NCBI GenBank assembly: GCA_023105745.1
Contig: JALGQZ010000009.1
Coordinates: 18,710,564 to 18,774,563, forward strand
DNA length: 64,000 bases
Origin: Austropuccinia psidii
Lineage: Eukaryota > Basidiomycota > Pucciniomycetes > Pucciniales > Sphaerophragmiaceae
Direction of reading: 5' to 3'
Below the pieces are notes generated by a model that did no database searches, was not told the DNA's origin, and was given only the letters and a program-made list of their open reading frames with translations. The position numbers were made by a program, and so were the translations under genes. Shown piece by piece: positions 48,020 through 58,800 of the stretch. Position 1 is the first letter of the stretch. Each line of letters starts with the position of its first letter.

Positions 48020-48590
48020 TGAGAAAGTTTTTAATCCTCCTGCAGATGGAAATTGTGGATTCCATGTGGTGGCAAAGGGATTGTCACTTTCAAGCCCACG
48101 AAAGGAAAAGAGCTGGAGAGAAGTGAGACAATATTTGATAGAAGAAATTGATAGTAATAGAAATTATTACAACAAAATATTGGGAGGAGCAGTGGAAATG
48201 GATAAGATAAGAGATAATCTGATGGCTACAGCTATTACAAGAAGCAATAACTGGTGAAGTAATTGGGATTATGGACCAACATTGACAAATAAATGTAAGC
48301 GTCCATTTGTAATTTTCCATCCAGATGGGCAGAACTTCCTACCAAAGACATTATTTCCAACCCTATGCATCCAATCTCCCTAGGTAACATAAATGGTAAT
48401 CATTGGATAACCATTATTTTCAATGAACATGAGATAGGTAAATTACCTCTTCTCAAATTGCAATCACAACGGCCTGGGGCACATTCACATCAATCAGCTT
48501 CAAATTGGAGAAGAGTATATTCCTCATTAATAAAATTGTTCCACAAATATAGACAGATAACTTGTATATAGCATTGTTTTCATTATAGAT
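48020..48590 (+). pseudogene. OTU protease domain of the giant MULE, decayed
   Basis: It starts with PPADGNCGFHVVAKGL (catalytic Cys at about 48055), followed by WREVRQYLIEEIDSN. It continues through KRPFVIFHPDGQN and a frame change to NGNHWITIIF, with the likely catalytic His at about 48402. This is the usual order of an OTU domain. Stops interrupt it at 48255 and again near 48380. It lies 40-200 bp from the right terminal repeat, so it is the last part of the element's transcription unit, equivalent to the OTU domain in the second MULE. Confidence 0.7.
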
Positions 48591-48636
48591 TTTGTTGTCA
48601 ACTTTCTGAGATAGAAGTCTGATTAACATCTTATTT

Positions 48637-48776
48637 GGCGTGGATTTAGTAATAACTTGGATGTGTGGATTTAGAAAACTAGATCCATGAAAGGCGTGAA
48701 GGCATATCTGAATCAACAATTTTATGTGTAGGTGTAGGTGTAAGCTTTAGGTTGAGGCATGGAAATATCACTCCCC
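48637..48776 (-). repeat. Right terminal inverted repeat of the giant MULE
   Basis: Reverse complement of 20417-20556 with scattered changes, ending GGAAATATCACTCCCC. It is followed by ATTGTAAG, the partner of the left duplication. Confidence 0.85.
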
Positions 48777-48784
48777 ATTGTAAG

Positions 48785-49493
48785 TTATCTCAAATTTATT
48801 ATAAAATAATAAATCTTAATATAAATAACTTTGAGATAAAGCTCCTCAATTATCATTTAGATATTTCTTATCACATAAATATTTTCAAGATATCTTTTAC
48901 TTAAGACTATACAACCCATTTTTAAGCTTGAGAATAATAAGATAACTGAATTTTTCCCAACTCCAAAGGGTATGCAAGAAAATTAAAAAAGCAGGGGAAA
49001 GAATAAGGTTTTTGTTAGTAAGGATAGGAAACATCAAATTTAATAAGAATTATTTAATTTTTGCATTAAATTATGTGATACTAACATGAAACCACCATAA
49101 ATTCTCTCTCAAGGCTATGTATAAAAATAGATATTAGTGATAAAGACAAAAAAGAAATATTGAGGGCAAAAATTTCCCCATATTTTCAAAATAAATGGAA
49201 GCACACTCAATAAAGAATTCTGTATTTAATCAACCTTTTTCAGTTACAAAAAAATATCACCAGATAAATTCTCTCAAAGTGTCACAAGGGCTCTTCTAAG
49301 TGAAGAGGGGCTGGCACTCAGTAAACTGTGACTCACTTATGGAGGGCTGAAAGATAAAATAAGCAGAGTAAACTTAAGAGTGTAATAAGAGTAGCATTTC
49401 TAATAAAATAAATATAATAAAAGCAGAAACAAACAATAATATTAAGAAATAAAAGATCAAACCAAAAATAAGTCAAAGTCCACTGTTTCAACC
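48785..49493. other. AT-rich spacer, no gene seen
   Basis: AT-rich sequence between the giant MULE and the next LTR-like block. Only short random ORFs are present. Part of it may be the decayed 5' interior of the Copia-like element described next. Confidence 0.3.
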
Positions 49494-50041
49494 TGTCAGA
49501 AGGAACAAGAAGGGTTAATAAGGATATGGCCACCACAAATCATATTGTACAGGCAAAGAAGAAATGCAAAGATTAACTAAATACCAATAAATATAATACC
49601 CAAAAATAAGAGTAAGAATATTCATCAAATAATAAATAAACTAAATTAATTAACTAGGGAAGAGTCCCCAGGGGGGAGAAAGAGGGTATGGTATATGTGA
49701 GAATCACAAGCCCTGATCCACACAGAGAACTTTTATGAGAGGAATCAATGATTGAATTGAGTTTGAACAATACAGGTCCTGTAGGGCTGTACAGCATCTG
49801 TACAAGAGGTGTTATAGTATTGAGTGATTATACAGTTTCAGAATGGTGGATCCAAACTGTATTGGGTCAATCCAACTTGTACAAGAGTTGAAAGGCTGTA
49901 TTGATTAACTAAGCTGTATGTATGTTTTGGCAAGAAAGATTTCTGAAACTGGTTACTGATACAGGCAATGGATTTTCTGGTTTGATGTGTTTGAGTGGGT
50001 GTAAGATTGAGTACACTTAACCCTGGATAGTGGTTATTACA
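49494..50041 (-). repeat. Possible Copia-like LTR
   Basis: On the minus strand the block begins TGTAATAACCACTATCC right after a purine tract CCAAGAGGGGGATAC (50042-50056). It ends about 548 bp later at TTCTGACA. A tract of the form AAG-GGGGGAT before TGT is typical of Copia 3' ends. The body holds several short TACAG and GTACAAG repeats. Upstream (50057-50245, minus) is a short charged frame containing HDNDQEEN that could be residual coding sequence. No second LTR or TSD was found, so the call is tentative. Confidence 0.4.
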
Positions 50042-50245
50042 GTATCCCCCTCTTGGAACTGGTGGGCTCCTGAAAATCATAATACCCTGCCACTGTTGAG
50101 TGGCATCTAAACATCCCCTATTTTTTCTAAAACTTTTCACTTCAATTTTATTTTCCTCTTGATCATTATCATGGAAATCCCTCTTCTCTTCTTCTTTTTC
50201 ATATTTCATTAACTTGTCCTTCCCTTTTTCCTTAAGTAATTCCAT

Positions 50246-50983
50246 TTAAACCTTTGAATTATACTTTTCTTTGAATTCATTAACCAAGATTTTCTTTCTT
50301 TCCTTGGCCTTGGGTTGTATCTCAAAAAGCAGGCCATCAAGCTATCCTGCTTGAAAAATGATGAATGATGAGTATATGAATGTATACTCAATTAAGAATT
50401 TGCCATAATACCAATTTGGCCTTTTCTTGCCTTCAGCCTTGATTATGCACCTTGAAGTTGAGAGGAGGGGTCTTGTCCCAATTTCCTTGAAGTTATGGCC
50501 CCAACATGGCTTTGGGACCATTTTGGGTCATTATGGCTTTTCTTGTTAAAGACCATGTAGGTGGTCAATTTGAAATTTGGGCCCAAGCCCATTTTTTGGC
50601 ATTTTTGAGGCCTTAGGCCCTTTTTGGGACTCTACGGTCCATGAGGGCTATTGGAGTCCCCCAGGACCAAAATGACCCCCTGAGCCCCAATTTTCTGGGG
50701 CTTCAGGGGGTCCATGGGACCAAAAAATGCCCAAATCCAATTTTTACCTATATGGCTTGGACCCATTGAGGGTGGTCCAGGACCATAAAGAAACATGACC
50801 TCCCCAGAGCCAAAGGGGAGGTCCTGGATTGCTGATTGGGGCCCAAGAGGGCCTTGAAGCCCCACACTGAGGACCTTGAGAGGGCTATAAAAGGAGTTAT
50901 GGCCCCACACCCTTGATGATTTCTTCAGGCTTGATGCCCATAATCTGACAGCTTGAATTCTTCTGCTTCCATAATCTCTAGTT
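50246..50983. other. Repeat-derived leader with GGGCC/CCAT-rich sequence
   Basis: From about 50450 the sequence is rich in short words such as GGGGGTCCATGGGACC, GGCCC and TGGGGC. It is GC-richer than its surroundings. The style matches the leader of the gag-like repeat that follows. The ORFs across it are low-complexity and not credible as proteins. Confidence 0.35.
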
Positions 50984-51903
50984 TTGAGCTCCAAACTGAC
51001 TGAAGTCACTGAATCTTCCCCTTCTCTGCCGCCACCCTCTGTTCTTTCTGGTTCTGGTATCCTCAGTCAATTGAGCTTGCCTTGGTCCATGGCTTCTTCT
51101 GGCCACTGTTATCCCTCTCAAAAATATGATGGATACAAAGCTGTGGAAGTTTTGGATCCTGCTTGTGAAGAGTTTTTGATTAATAGAAAATAGTGCTTTC
51201 AACATTTCAATCCAAGATATTCAAAATTCAATTTATGTTTTATTGGAAAGAAGCCATGTTGTTGCCCTGGAGTGCCAGCTTTTAAGGTCAGAAGATACTT
51301 GTAAAGCAAGAAGGATGGGCCATTTGGGATAGAGTTCCCAGTTTCTGAGGCCCCTAATCCTAATGGGATTTAAGCTTATTCAAACTGTGAGTGCACTAAA
51401 AATATTGTGCTGTTTTGATACTAATTATTTGATTTAGTGACTGGATCCAGGCCCCAGGATTTTGAGAGATGGACAAATACTGGAGGGCCAATATCTGTTG
51501 GTGGTAGGCCAATCTACTCCATTTCAGCAGTCCAAATTTCCAGGATTAATGAGAAAGGTGAGGTGAAGCCCATAAGAAGAATTTCCAATTCACCAACTGA
51601 TCTGGATTCTGAGGGAAGTGATGATTTGGATGGCAAAGAAGTTCAAAGTGTGAATCCATCAGTTGGCCACCCCCAGGTTCTTCACTCACTCAACCTCCTG
51701 CCCATAATTTCCACAATAAAGCTATGAAAAGTACTCAAATGAACTTACAGCCAGTATTATACACCATCCCATCTTCTGTTCCTCCTCCTTCCTCTGGGCA
51801 TTCCACTTCCAGACCCCCACCAGCTTCACCAATGAGGCCTTCCCCCATAACAAAGTCCAGGCCATCACCAGGCCACCCTCCCCAAAAGCTGCCAGCCTTA
51901 ACA
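50984..51903 (+). pseudogene. Proline-rich gag-like repeat protein, truncated and broken
   Basis: The frame starts MSSKLTEVTESSPSLPPPS and contains YDGYKAVEVLDPACEEFL. After a stop at 51191-51193 it continues with a Cys-rich CFQHFNP...NLCFIGKKPCCCPG segment (51194-51275) that looks like a zinc-binding knuckle. Further stops lie at 51301 and 51370. An intron probably ends at 51437, before TGSRPQDFERWTNTGGPISVGGRPIYS, a serine/acidic segment and a Pro-rich stretch. The sequence is cut at about 51903, where Gypsy gag begins on the opposite strand. It resembles, from memory, a highly repeated protein family in myrtle rust, probably retrotransposon-derived. I cannot name its function. Confidence 0.5.
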
Positions 51904-53357
51904 TTCATTCTTTCTTCATCACTCTTTTCTACATGGTCTAGAAGTAGTCTTTGATGAGATGAAGTCTTTTCTTCAAATTTTCAACAGAAACACTTAGTTT
52001 GTTGGATTTTTCTGTTAAATTTTTTTCTTTAATATCTTGTATTTCTTTATACAATTCTTGTTGTCCTTGTATTAACTTTTGAGTATTGTCAAAAACAATA
52101 TTTGGCTTATTATTTTCAACCATAAATTTAATGTTATCAATTTCTTTTTTGTTTTGGGAAACAATTTTTTTAAAGATGCTAAGCTGTTTTTTATTTCTTG
52201 TAAGGATAATAGACTATTTTTCAAGTCCTTAAGAGGTAAGATACAATTTTTAATTTCAGTTAAAGTATTTACAACATCAAGATACAAAGTTATTTCTTTG
52301 GAAAATGAGGTTTTGTCATTCTAATTTCCCACTTTTTCCTTGAATGCCATCAAGGTTCTGATAATTTTGCAGACATTGTACATGTCATGTTTTTGGATTT
52401 TTGGGATCCTGTATCTTGGGGAATATGGTTTCCTTCAATGCTTTTTCTTGTTCTTCTTTCCTTCTTGGGGAATTTTCAATTGGTTGGCTTGACGCTTGTG
52501 GGTAGAAGCTACTGGGGCTTCTTCCTCGCTTGCCTCTTTCTTTTTGGCATGGTATTCCTTTATCTTCTTGATTTGAGGCTTGGATTATAGTGGATTTCAT
52601 CCATTTAAGTATTTCACTATTTACTCCTCTTCAAGGAATTTTTTCAGGATATGCCAGGAGTTCATCACTCCTTGGTTGATTTGTGGCAACATTTACCAAT
52701 CTTTGTCCTTGTACACCATGTAATACTGCTTGTATTGGCTCATATAAATTTCCATTTGAGCCCTCTGAATGTGATTTTTGCCTATTGGAATCACTCATAC
52801 TTAGTTTCAATTCTGGTTCAGAAATCATGAGCATATCTGGGACTTGCCTTTTGGATATGGCACTTCCTTGTGTGGATTCTATTCCACTGACAATTTTGCC
52901 CTTTCTTTTCCCTTTTGAGGGATCAAATCTACTTCTGAATCCACCTCCATCTGATTGGATGGAGTATTGGGATCCTCTTCTAGTAGTTATAGCAAACATT
53001 TGAGAAAACAAAAGATTTCAGAACACAAAAAATCTTTTTATGGAAATTAAAAAGGAGGTACTCACCTTCAGAGTCCTGAATAGTGGGTCCTGGAAAGACT
53101 AATTTCTTAGCTTCCTTTTTCTTATTGAAAATTGGTGTTTGAGAACTTGGACAAGTTTCCTCAACCAATCTCTCAACAGTGGTTTGATTATTCTCTGCTA
53201 AACACTAAAAAGACAAATAAATGTGAGTCTTTTCTTAAAAGTGTTATTTCTGATAAGATATGGCAATTTCCAGGTAAAGATTCTTTTAATATCTTTTTAA
53301 TTAATAAAGTGAAAAAAGAGATTATCAAAAAAGAATAAAAATAACTTTTTTATTGTT

Positions 53358-53389
<32 letters not shown>

Positions 53390-53713
53390 TTCTTATATTT
53401 TTATTTTAAAGAATAAAGTAAAACTAAGATGATTATTTTGAAATTAAGCTATAATATAGATTTATTTTTAATCTAGCAATATCTTTCTTAATCACTAGAG
53501 TCACTCAAAGAAAAGTTCTTGCAAGTCTAAGGATGTGGAAAACCACGTGTAAGACAGTACAATTGTTTTCCAAATGCCTCAATAGCTCTTAAAATGAATG
53601 AATATAAAATCATTATATAATTAAATAATTATAAATAAAAATCATTATTGAATAAACCCAATTTGAATCTTTTTTAATGGTCTTTGAATAAAAATCACAG
53701 CCAGGCCCCCAAA
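51904..53713 (-). mobile_element. Truncated Gypsy fragment: leader and 5' gag
   Basis: On the minus strand this closely matches the start of the intact Gypsy internal region. It has the TTTGGGGGCCTGGCTGTGA primer-binding site adjoining the LTR at 53714; the ACACGTGG-TTTTCCACATCC leader (53555-53530); the exon ending [23 protein letters not shown]; and the coiled-coil gag up to about 51904. It is cut there at the junction with the gag-like repeat. Both overlapping gag frames are interrupted by stops. The fragment's 5' LTR is 53714-55706. A (TA)n microsatellite lies at 53359-53386. Confidence 0.8.
53359..53386. repeat. (TA)n microsatellite
   Basis: An uninterrupted AT dinucleotide run of about 28 bp in the leader of the truncated Gypsy fragment. 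Confidence 0.9.
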
Positions 53714-55706
53714 TGTAAGGTTTGAATATGAAACAATAATTAAATATTACAAATATTTCACTTCTTATACTATGAATGTCCCTATTAATTCAATAAATGA
53801 AAAAAAGAATTACAGTATTAAATTATTATATTATTAAATAAATATTTTAAGGTATGTCTATGAAACTGTTGATAATATTACTATTAATCCACAGTACTAT
53901 GACTTTTCTTATGAAATATAATAATGAAATATATTATCAACACAATTAAATAATTAATGAATTAATCATTTCTTTTACTTGTTATACACTACTGGTGATT
54001 ATAACAGTAAGCAGTAATTGTCTAATAGAATCAATTACAAGAATTATTTAATAATAAAATTATTTTATTATTTAATTATCTTAAATAAGAATAACTATAA
54101 ATAGAATTCTTGAAGAAAACAATTGCTAGAGAAAAACTTGAATAATTAAGATTAATCACTCACCAATACTCCAAAGAACTTATTAAAGATAAAACCAAAG
54201 AGATTTGAAGGATAATTGTGGATTTAAAAGATCAAAAATGGATATATGACAGTATTACAACAATATATAGTTGATTTATATGATCTCACGTGTTTCTGAT
54301 TTATTCTTAAAGATTTAACTAATACTTACATTTTGGTAATAAAGGTATAATCGAATAATGTGATGATTTTGAAAAAACAGCAAGAGGAGGCCTCTTTTAA
54401 GTCTATAACAGCTAACAGAGGAGTTCCATGGAGAAAATTGAAAAAACAGTGAGTGAGAAAATAATAAAACTTTTTGGATTATCTATTGCAACATCTGTTG
54501 TCACATAAGATTATCATAATGACTTAATTGATGCTTTTACGTGACTACCAACCCATTTATGGTTAAGAATAAAAGAAGTAACAACTGTAAATCCTCTTTT
54601 ATTCCAAGATAATCATTGATTTCTCAAATTAATTGATGTTATTGGAAATTTCATCACAGGGTGTATTTTCTGTGAATTTCTAAAGATTCAGTATTTCACG
54701 TGGAATCATCAAAAATGGACTGTAAGTAAAACTTTGAATTTTACCCATAAAAGTATAATTCTTTTTAGTTTTTTGTGACTTGTACAGTTCATAATTGGTC
54801 CTGAAAGTCTAAGAAGGATTCATTTAGAATTTTATTTTGAATGAATTTTTGAAGTTTTTACCTCATTTCTACAAAGAATTGCAAATAGCACTATGTGGCT
54901 GGTTGCTATGAGGTACATCAATAGATACTAGTTCAAAAAGGGTTTTGTTTACTCTTTTGGGTTTATCCATGGAAAGTCATTAAGAATTGACATTTTTACA
55001 GGAGTCTAAGTTGCTCTTTACCTCCTTGGCACATCAAAAGAGGCGCATGTTTGCTATTTTCTAATGATATAATGAAGTTTTGACTTGGTAACCAAGTTCC
55101 AAAAAGATTTTAGTTTACTGATTGGGCCAAGATCAGCCATGGATCCAAGCTTTGGAGCTGTCCATGCCTCAGAGGCCTCAGAAGCTGGGTACCCTGGCTC
55201 TCTTTGATGTCTTTTGTCCCCCTTAACTATTTTTTACGTCAAAATAGAAATTCAGGCTTCAAGTGAGATATCCACTATGGGTGTACCAAAATTGTATGTA
55301 GGAATACCATAATATTAAGTGCCACAAACATGCATAACCCTATTCTTAGTGTATATGTAACATGGGATTGCTCACATTACCATTATCTTGGCGTGAAATC
55401 GAGAAAAACAAAAATTTCCCCCAATTGTTTATGTGGTATTGAAGTATTTTGCATATTACCACCTCAAAGAGTTGATTTGAGCTTATTCACTCTATGGGGC
55501 TACCCTAGGTGAATTTTTGTGTAGAATCCAAATCTGTCCTTAAATTCATGGATTTAGTTACTCAATAAAAAGGTATTCATGTTTTCTGAAATCAAAAAAG
55601 ATTAATTTAGAATATATGCATGACTTATGGGTTATGCATAGTTCAGAATTTATTTTTAAGATAACTGTGCCCTATTTGGGTATGTAAACATACCTTAAGG
55701 CTCACA
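53714..55706 (-). repeat. Gypsy LTR shared by two elements
   Basis: Minus-strand LTR from TGTGAGCCTTAAGG (55706) to CAAACCTTACA (53714), 1993 bp. Its ends match the other LTRs here but the body belongs to a different subfamily. On the 3' side it adjoins the primer-binding site of the truncated fragment. On the 5' side it adjoins a purine tract, GATGGGAGGGTA (55707-55718, minus), of the decayed element. It therefore serves as 5' LTR for one element and 3' LTR for the other. Confidence 0.8.
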
Positions 55707-55819
55707 TACCCTCCCATCAAAAAATAAAATTGTCCCACAATTTTATTAATGGTATCAAGAAGAAAAAGGCCCCAAAATGGGGTTAATGTCCAATTTCCAA
55801 CCTCTTTACATAACTCAGA

Positions 55820-58800
55820 TCAAGTAATTTAAAGCACATTTATAGACATATTCAGGCTTGTGGCCTTCTTTCATGTCTAAATCTTCTTAAGAGTTTATCT
55901 GAGTCAGGTATTTCAGATTCTGCCAGCCATTCATCTTCATGTACTGGATTTCTATATCTGACAAGCTATTCTCTTTGATTTTTACCTCTAAGTCTCCTTT
56001 CTTTAATGAATTTCTTTATCTTTTTGTCTTCATTCTGTTCCACTGGTGGTACAGCTAAAAGAGTTGGGTTCCTTAAAGGAAACACTTCTTTGTCAGCTGG
56101 TGATAAGGTTTTATCAAGCTGACTAGAAAAGTGGGGTGTTTGGTTTCCAATTAAACAATCAATTCCACTTGAACTGCATTGGTTCCATGTAAGGCAACAA
56201 TAACAAAGGGTCGTACGTAATAATATTTAAGTTTCTTTGGGTCTCTGATATTATTAAAATTCAAGGTTGAAACTAGAACTAAGTCCCCTACTTTGAAGTC
56301 TGGTACTTTGTGACTCTTGTCCCACTTCTGTTTTGCATAGTCAAGAGCATAATTAATACTTTTTTTTGCATGATGTTTCACTTTATCAAGCATTATCTTG
56401 AAGCTCAAAGCTGTCGGATGAATTTAAATCAAGCCTTTCCTCAGGGTGTCTGCTGGGATTCTTGGATTCCATCCTTTTTCTAACATAGCAGGAGTTTGGC
56501 CTGTAGAAGAATGGACTGATGTATTATATGGCAGTTCCAATGCAGGTATTAAAGTGCACCAGTCATGGGTAAAGCCATCTGAGTCTTTGAATTCTAACCC
56601 CTAAGCACAGAATCTCCTGATCATGTCCTCTAACGTTTGAATCATTCTTTCTGCTATTCCATCTGTTTGAGGGTGATATGCTGTTGAGAATGATAACTTA
56701 GTCCCAAAAAATTAGTGAAGATTAGTCCAGAGTGCAGATGTGAATTTGGGATCTCTGTCACTTATAATATTCTTAAATAACCCTGTATGAGAAATAACTC
56801 TACTCCATAGAAGAAGAGCTGTATCCATAGCAGTGTCATCTTTATGACAGGGTAGGAATATGGGAGTTTTGCTATATCTATCTACAATGACTAAACAAGC
56901 ATTATAGCTTTTGTCACCACTTGGAGGAAGTGCTGTGACCCAATCCATGTGAACAACTTCCCAAGGGGATTTTGGTTCTTGAATATGAATCATTAGTCCA
57001 AATTTCTTTCCTGTACTCCTGTTTGCGTTTTGGCATCTATCACAGTCATGGAAATATTCAATGGTTTCTTTTCTCCAAGATTGCCACCATTTACAGTTCT
57101 TCACTTTCTCAAGTGTTCTGTCCTCTGACAGGTGTCCATAGTAGATGCTATCATGGAATTCATGAATAATGGTATTGATAAGAAATCTGCTACACAATTT
57201 CATTACACAAGAATGTTTGGTTCTGTTGTAAATTATCCCATCAAACAAGTTGAATCTTCCTTCAGAATAGGAATTCTTCCAAACTTAATCAAGTGTAATG
57301 ACTAAAGATTTATCTTTGCAGTCTTTATCTAATAGGGAAGTCAGTATATGGCAATTAGTGTCTTGCTTATAAGATTCTATGACTTCTTAAAATAATTCAG
57401 TCCCCATATCAGTTATGTTATTTCCTTCAGTTGGAATATGTGGTTCTGCTTCCAAAGGTACAGAAGCTGGGTTATCAGGATTATTGGCTAATTCCCACCT
57501 GCTAAGTCCATCAGAATTCTTGTAAATTTTTCCTCCTTTATGAACTATAGTCATGTTACCTCTATATTCTTGAATGGCTATTTGCTATCTCAACATATGT
57601 CTGTTGGGAGTTTTCATGTTAAGAAGTGATTTCACGGAATTACAGTCAGTTATCACTTCAAAAACACTGCCATCAAGATAGTAGTGTAATTTCTCAAGTG
57701 CCCATACCAAACATAAGCAAATCATCTTGCGTGAACCATATCTGGCTTCTGTGGGTTTGATTTGTCTTGAGATGTAACAAACTGGCCCCTCTGCAGGTTT
57801 TCATCAATAATTTGGACTTGATATGGGCTTCCCCTAGTTCATCTCCACATGAATCAGTATATTGCAGTCAGGAATGAGGAGTAAAGCTGCTTCTGTAAGA
57901 GCTTTCCTTATAATCTCATAAGCTTCAATCCTTTCCTGTGTCTTCTCAAATACTGTCTGTTGATCACAGATTCTATAGAGTTACTTGGCTAGAATTTCAA
58001 AGTCTTTTAGGTGTTGCCTGTAATAACTAGAAAATCCAAGAAAAGACATCATTTCATTCTTATTCTGGGGTATTGGTTAGGGTAACACTGCTGCTACTTT
58101 ATTTTTGTCAAGTCCCAAGCTTAAACCAAAAAACAATATGTCCTAAAGGTTCAATTTCTTCAAAGCCAAAATTATATTTTTTGAGTGAAATTTTCATATT
58201 CACTTCTGTAACTTTATCAAGTACTCTTGCAAGTCTTTCAAGGTGCAAAGACCATGAGTCAGAACATATGATAATATCATCAATACAAATGATAAGCCAT
58301 CCTTTAGACAATTCTGTGGGGAAAATGGTATTCATCATTCTTTGATAATGATATGGTGCATTTTTAATACCAAATGGCATTCTAAGATACTCATAAATAC
58401 AACAATGAGTGATAAATCTAAGTAATTTCCTAGTTTTGGGTGTCAAAAGTTTTTGATGAAATCCTTCCAATTAATCCATGGATGCTATATACTTGGCTTT
58501 AGACAATTGGGTCAAGGTTTCTTGAATTCTAGGAATTGGATGTTTCCATGGAACTGTGTTGGTATTCAATGCTCTAAAATCTCCAACCATCCTTGATTCA
58601 TCATTATGCCAAGAAATAATAACAGGTGTTCTCACTTCAACTTCTTCATTATTGCCTACTTTCCTTAGTACACCAAGGTGGATCAACTCTTTAATATTTT
58701 CTTCCAAGGCTTCTCTACCTCTGGGACTGGCTGGACAAGCTTATCTTCTAAGTGATGGAGGGTATGGTCTGTCAATATTAAGATTAATATTAACTTCATG

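Larger units (their letters stand above)
20417..48776. mobile_element. Giant Mutator-like element (MULE), 28.4 kb, with nested insertions
   Basis: The ends are inverted repeats of about 140 bp (20417-20556 and 48637-48776). The 8 bp just outside them are ATTGTAAA (20409-20416) and ATTGTAAG (48777-48784), identical at 7 of 8. Long terminal inverted repeats and 8-9 bp TSDs are hallmarks of Mutator elements. A FAR1/MULE transposase and OTU domain run toward the right end (45.5-48.6 kb). A SNF2 helicase runs toward the left end, its stop codon about 190 bp inside the left repeat. Later insertions inside it are a 10.7-kb Gypsy (24965-35640), a hairpin array with a second MULE (about 36.4-41.7 kb) and a SINE-like unit (about 41.87-42.11 kb). 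Without them the original would be roughly 12-13 kb. All its recognisable genes are broken, so it can no longer move by itself. Confidence 0.8.

Noticed and set aside
20417..48776. Treating the two 140-bp inverted repeats as ends of two separate small elements
   Set aside because: The nearly identical 8-bp flanks and outward gene orientation fit one element better, though this still needs confirmation from other copies.
50632..51009. Minus-strand 125-codon ORF rich in Gly, Pro and Trp
   Set aside because: It is low complexity and lies in the repetitive leader of the gag-like repeat; no coding evidence.
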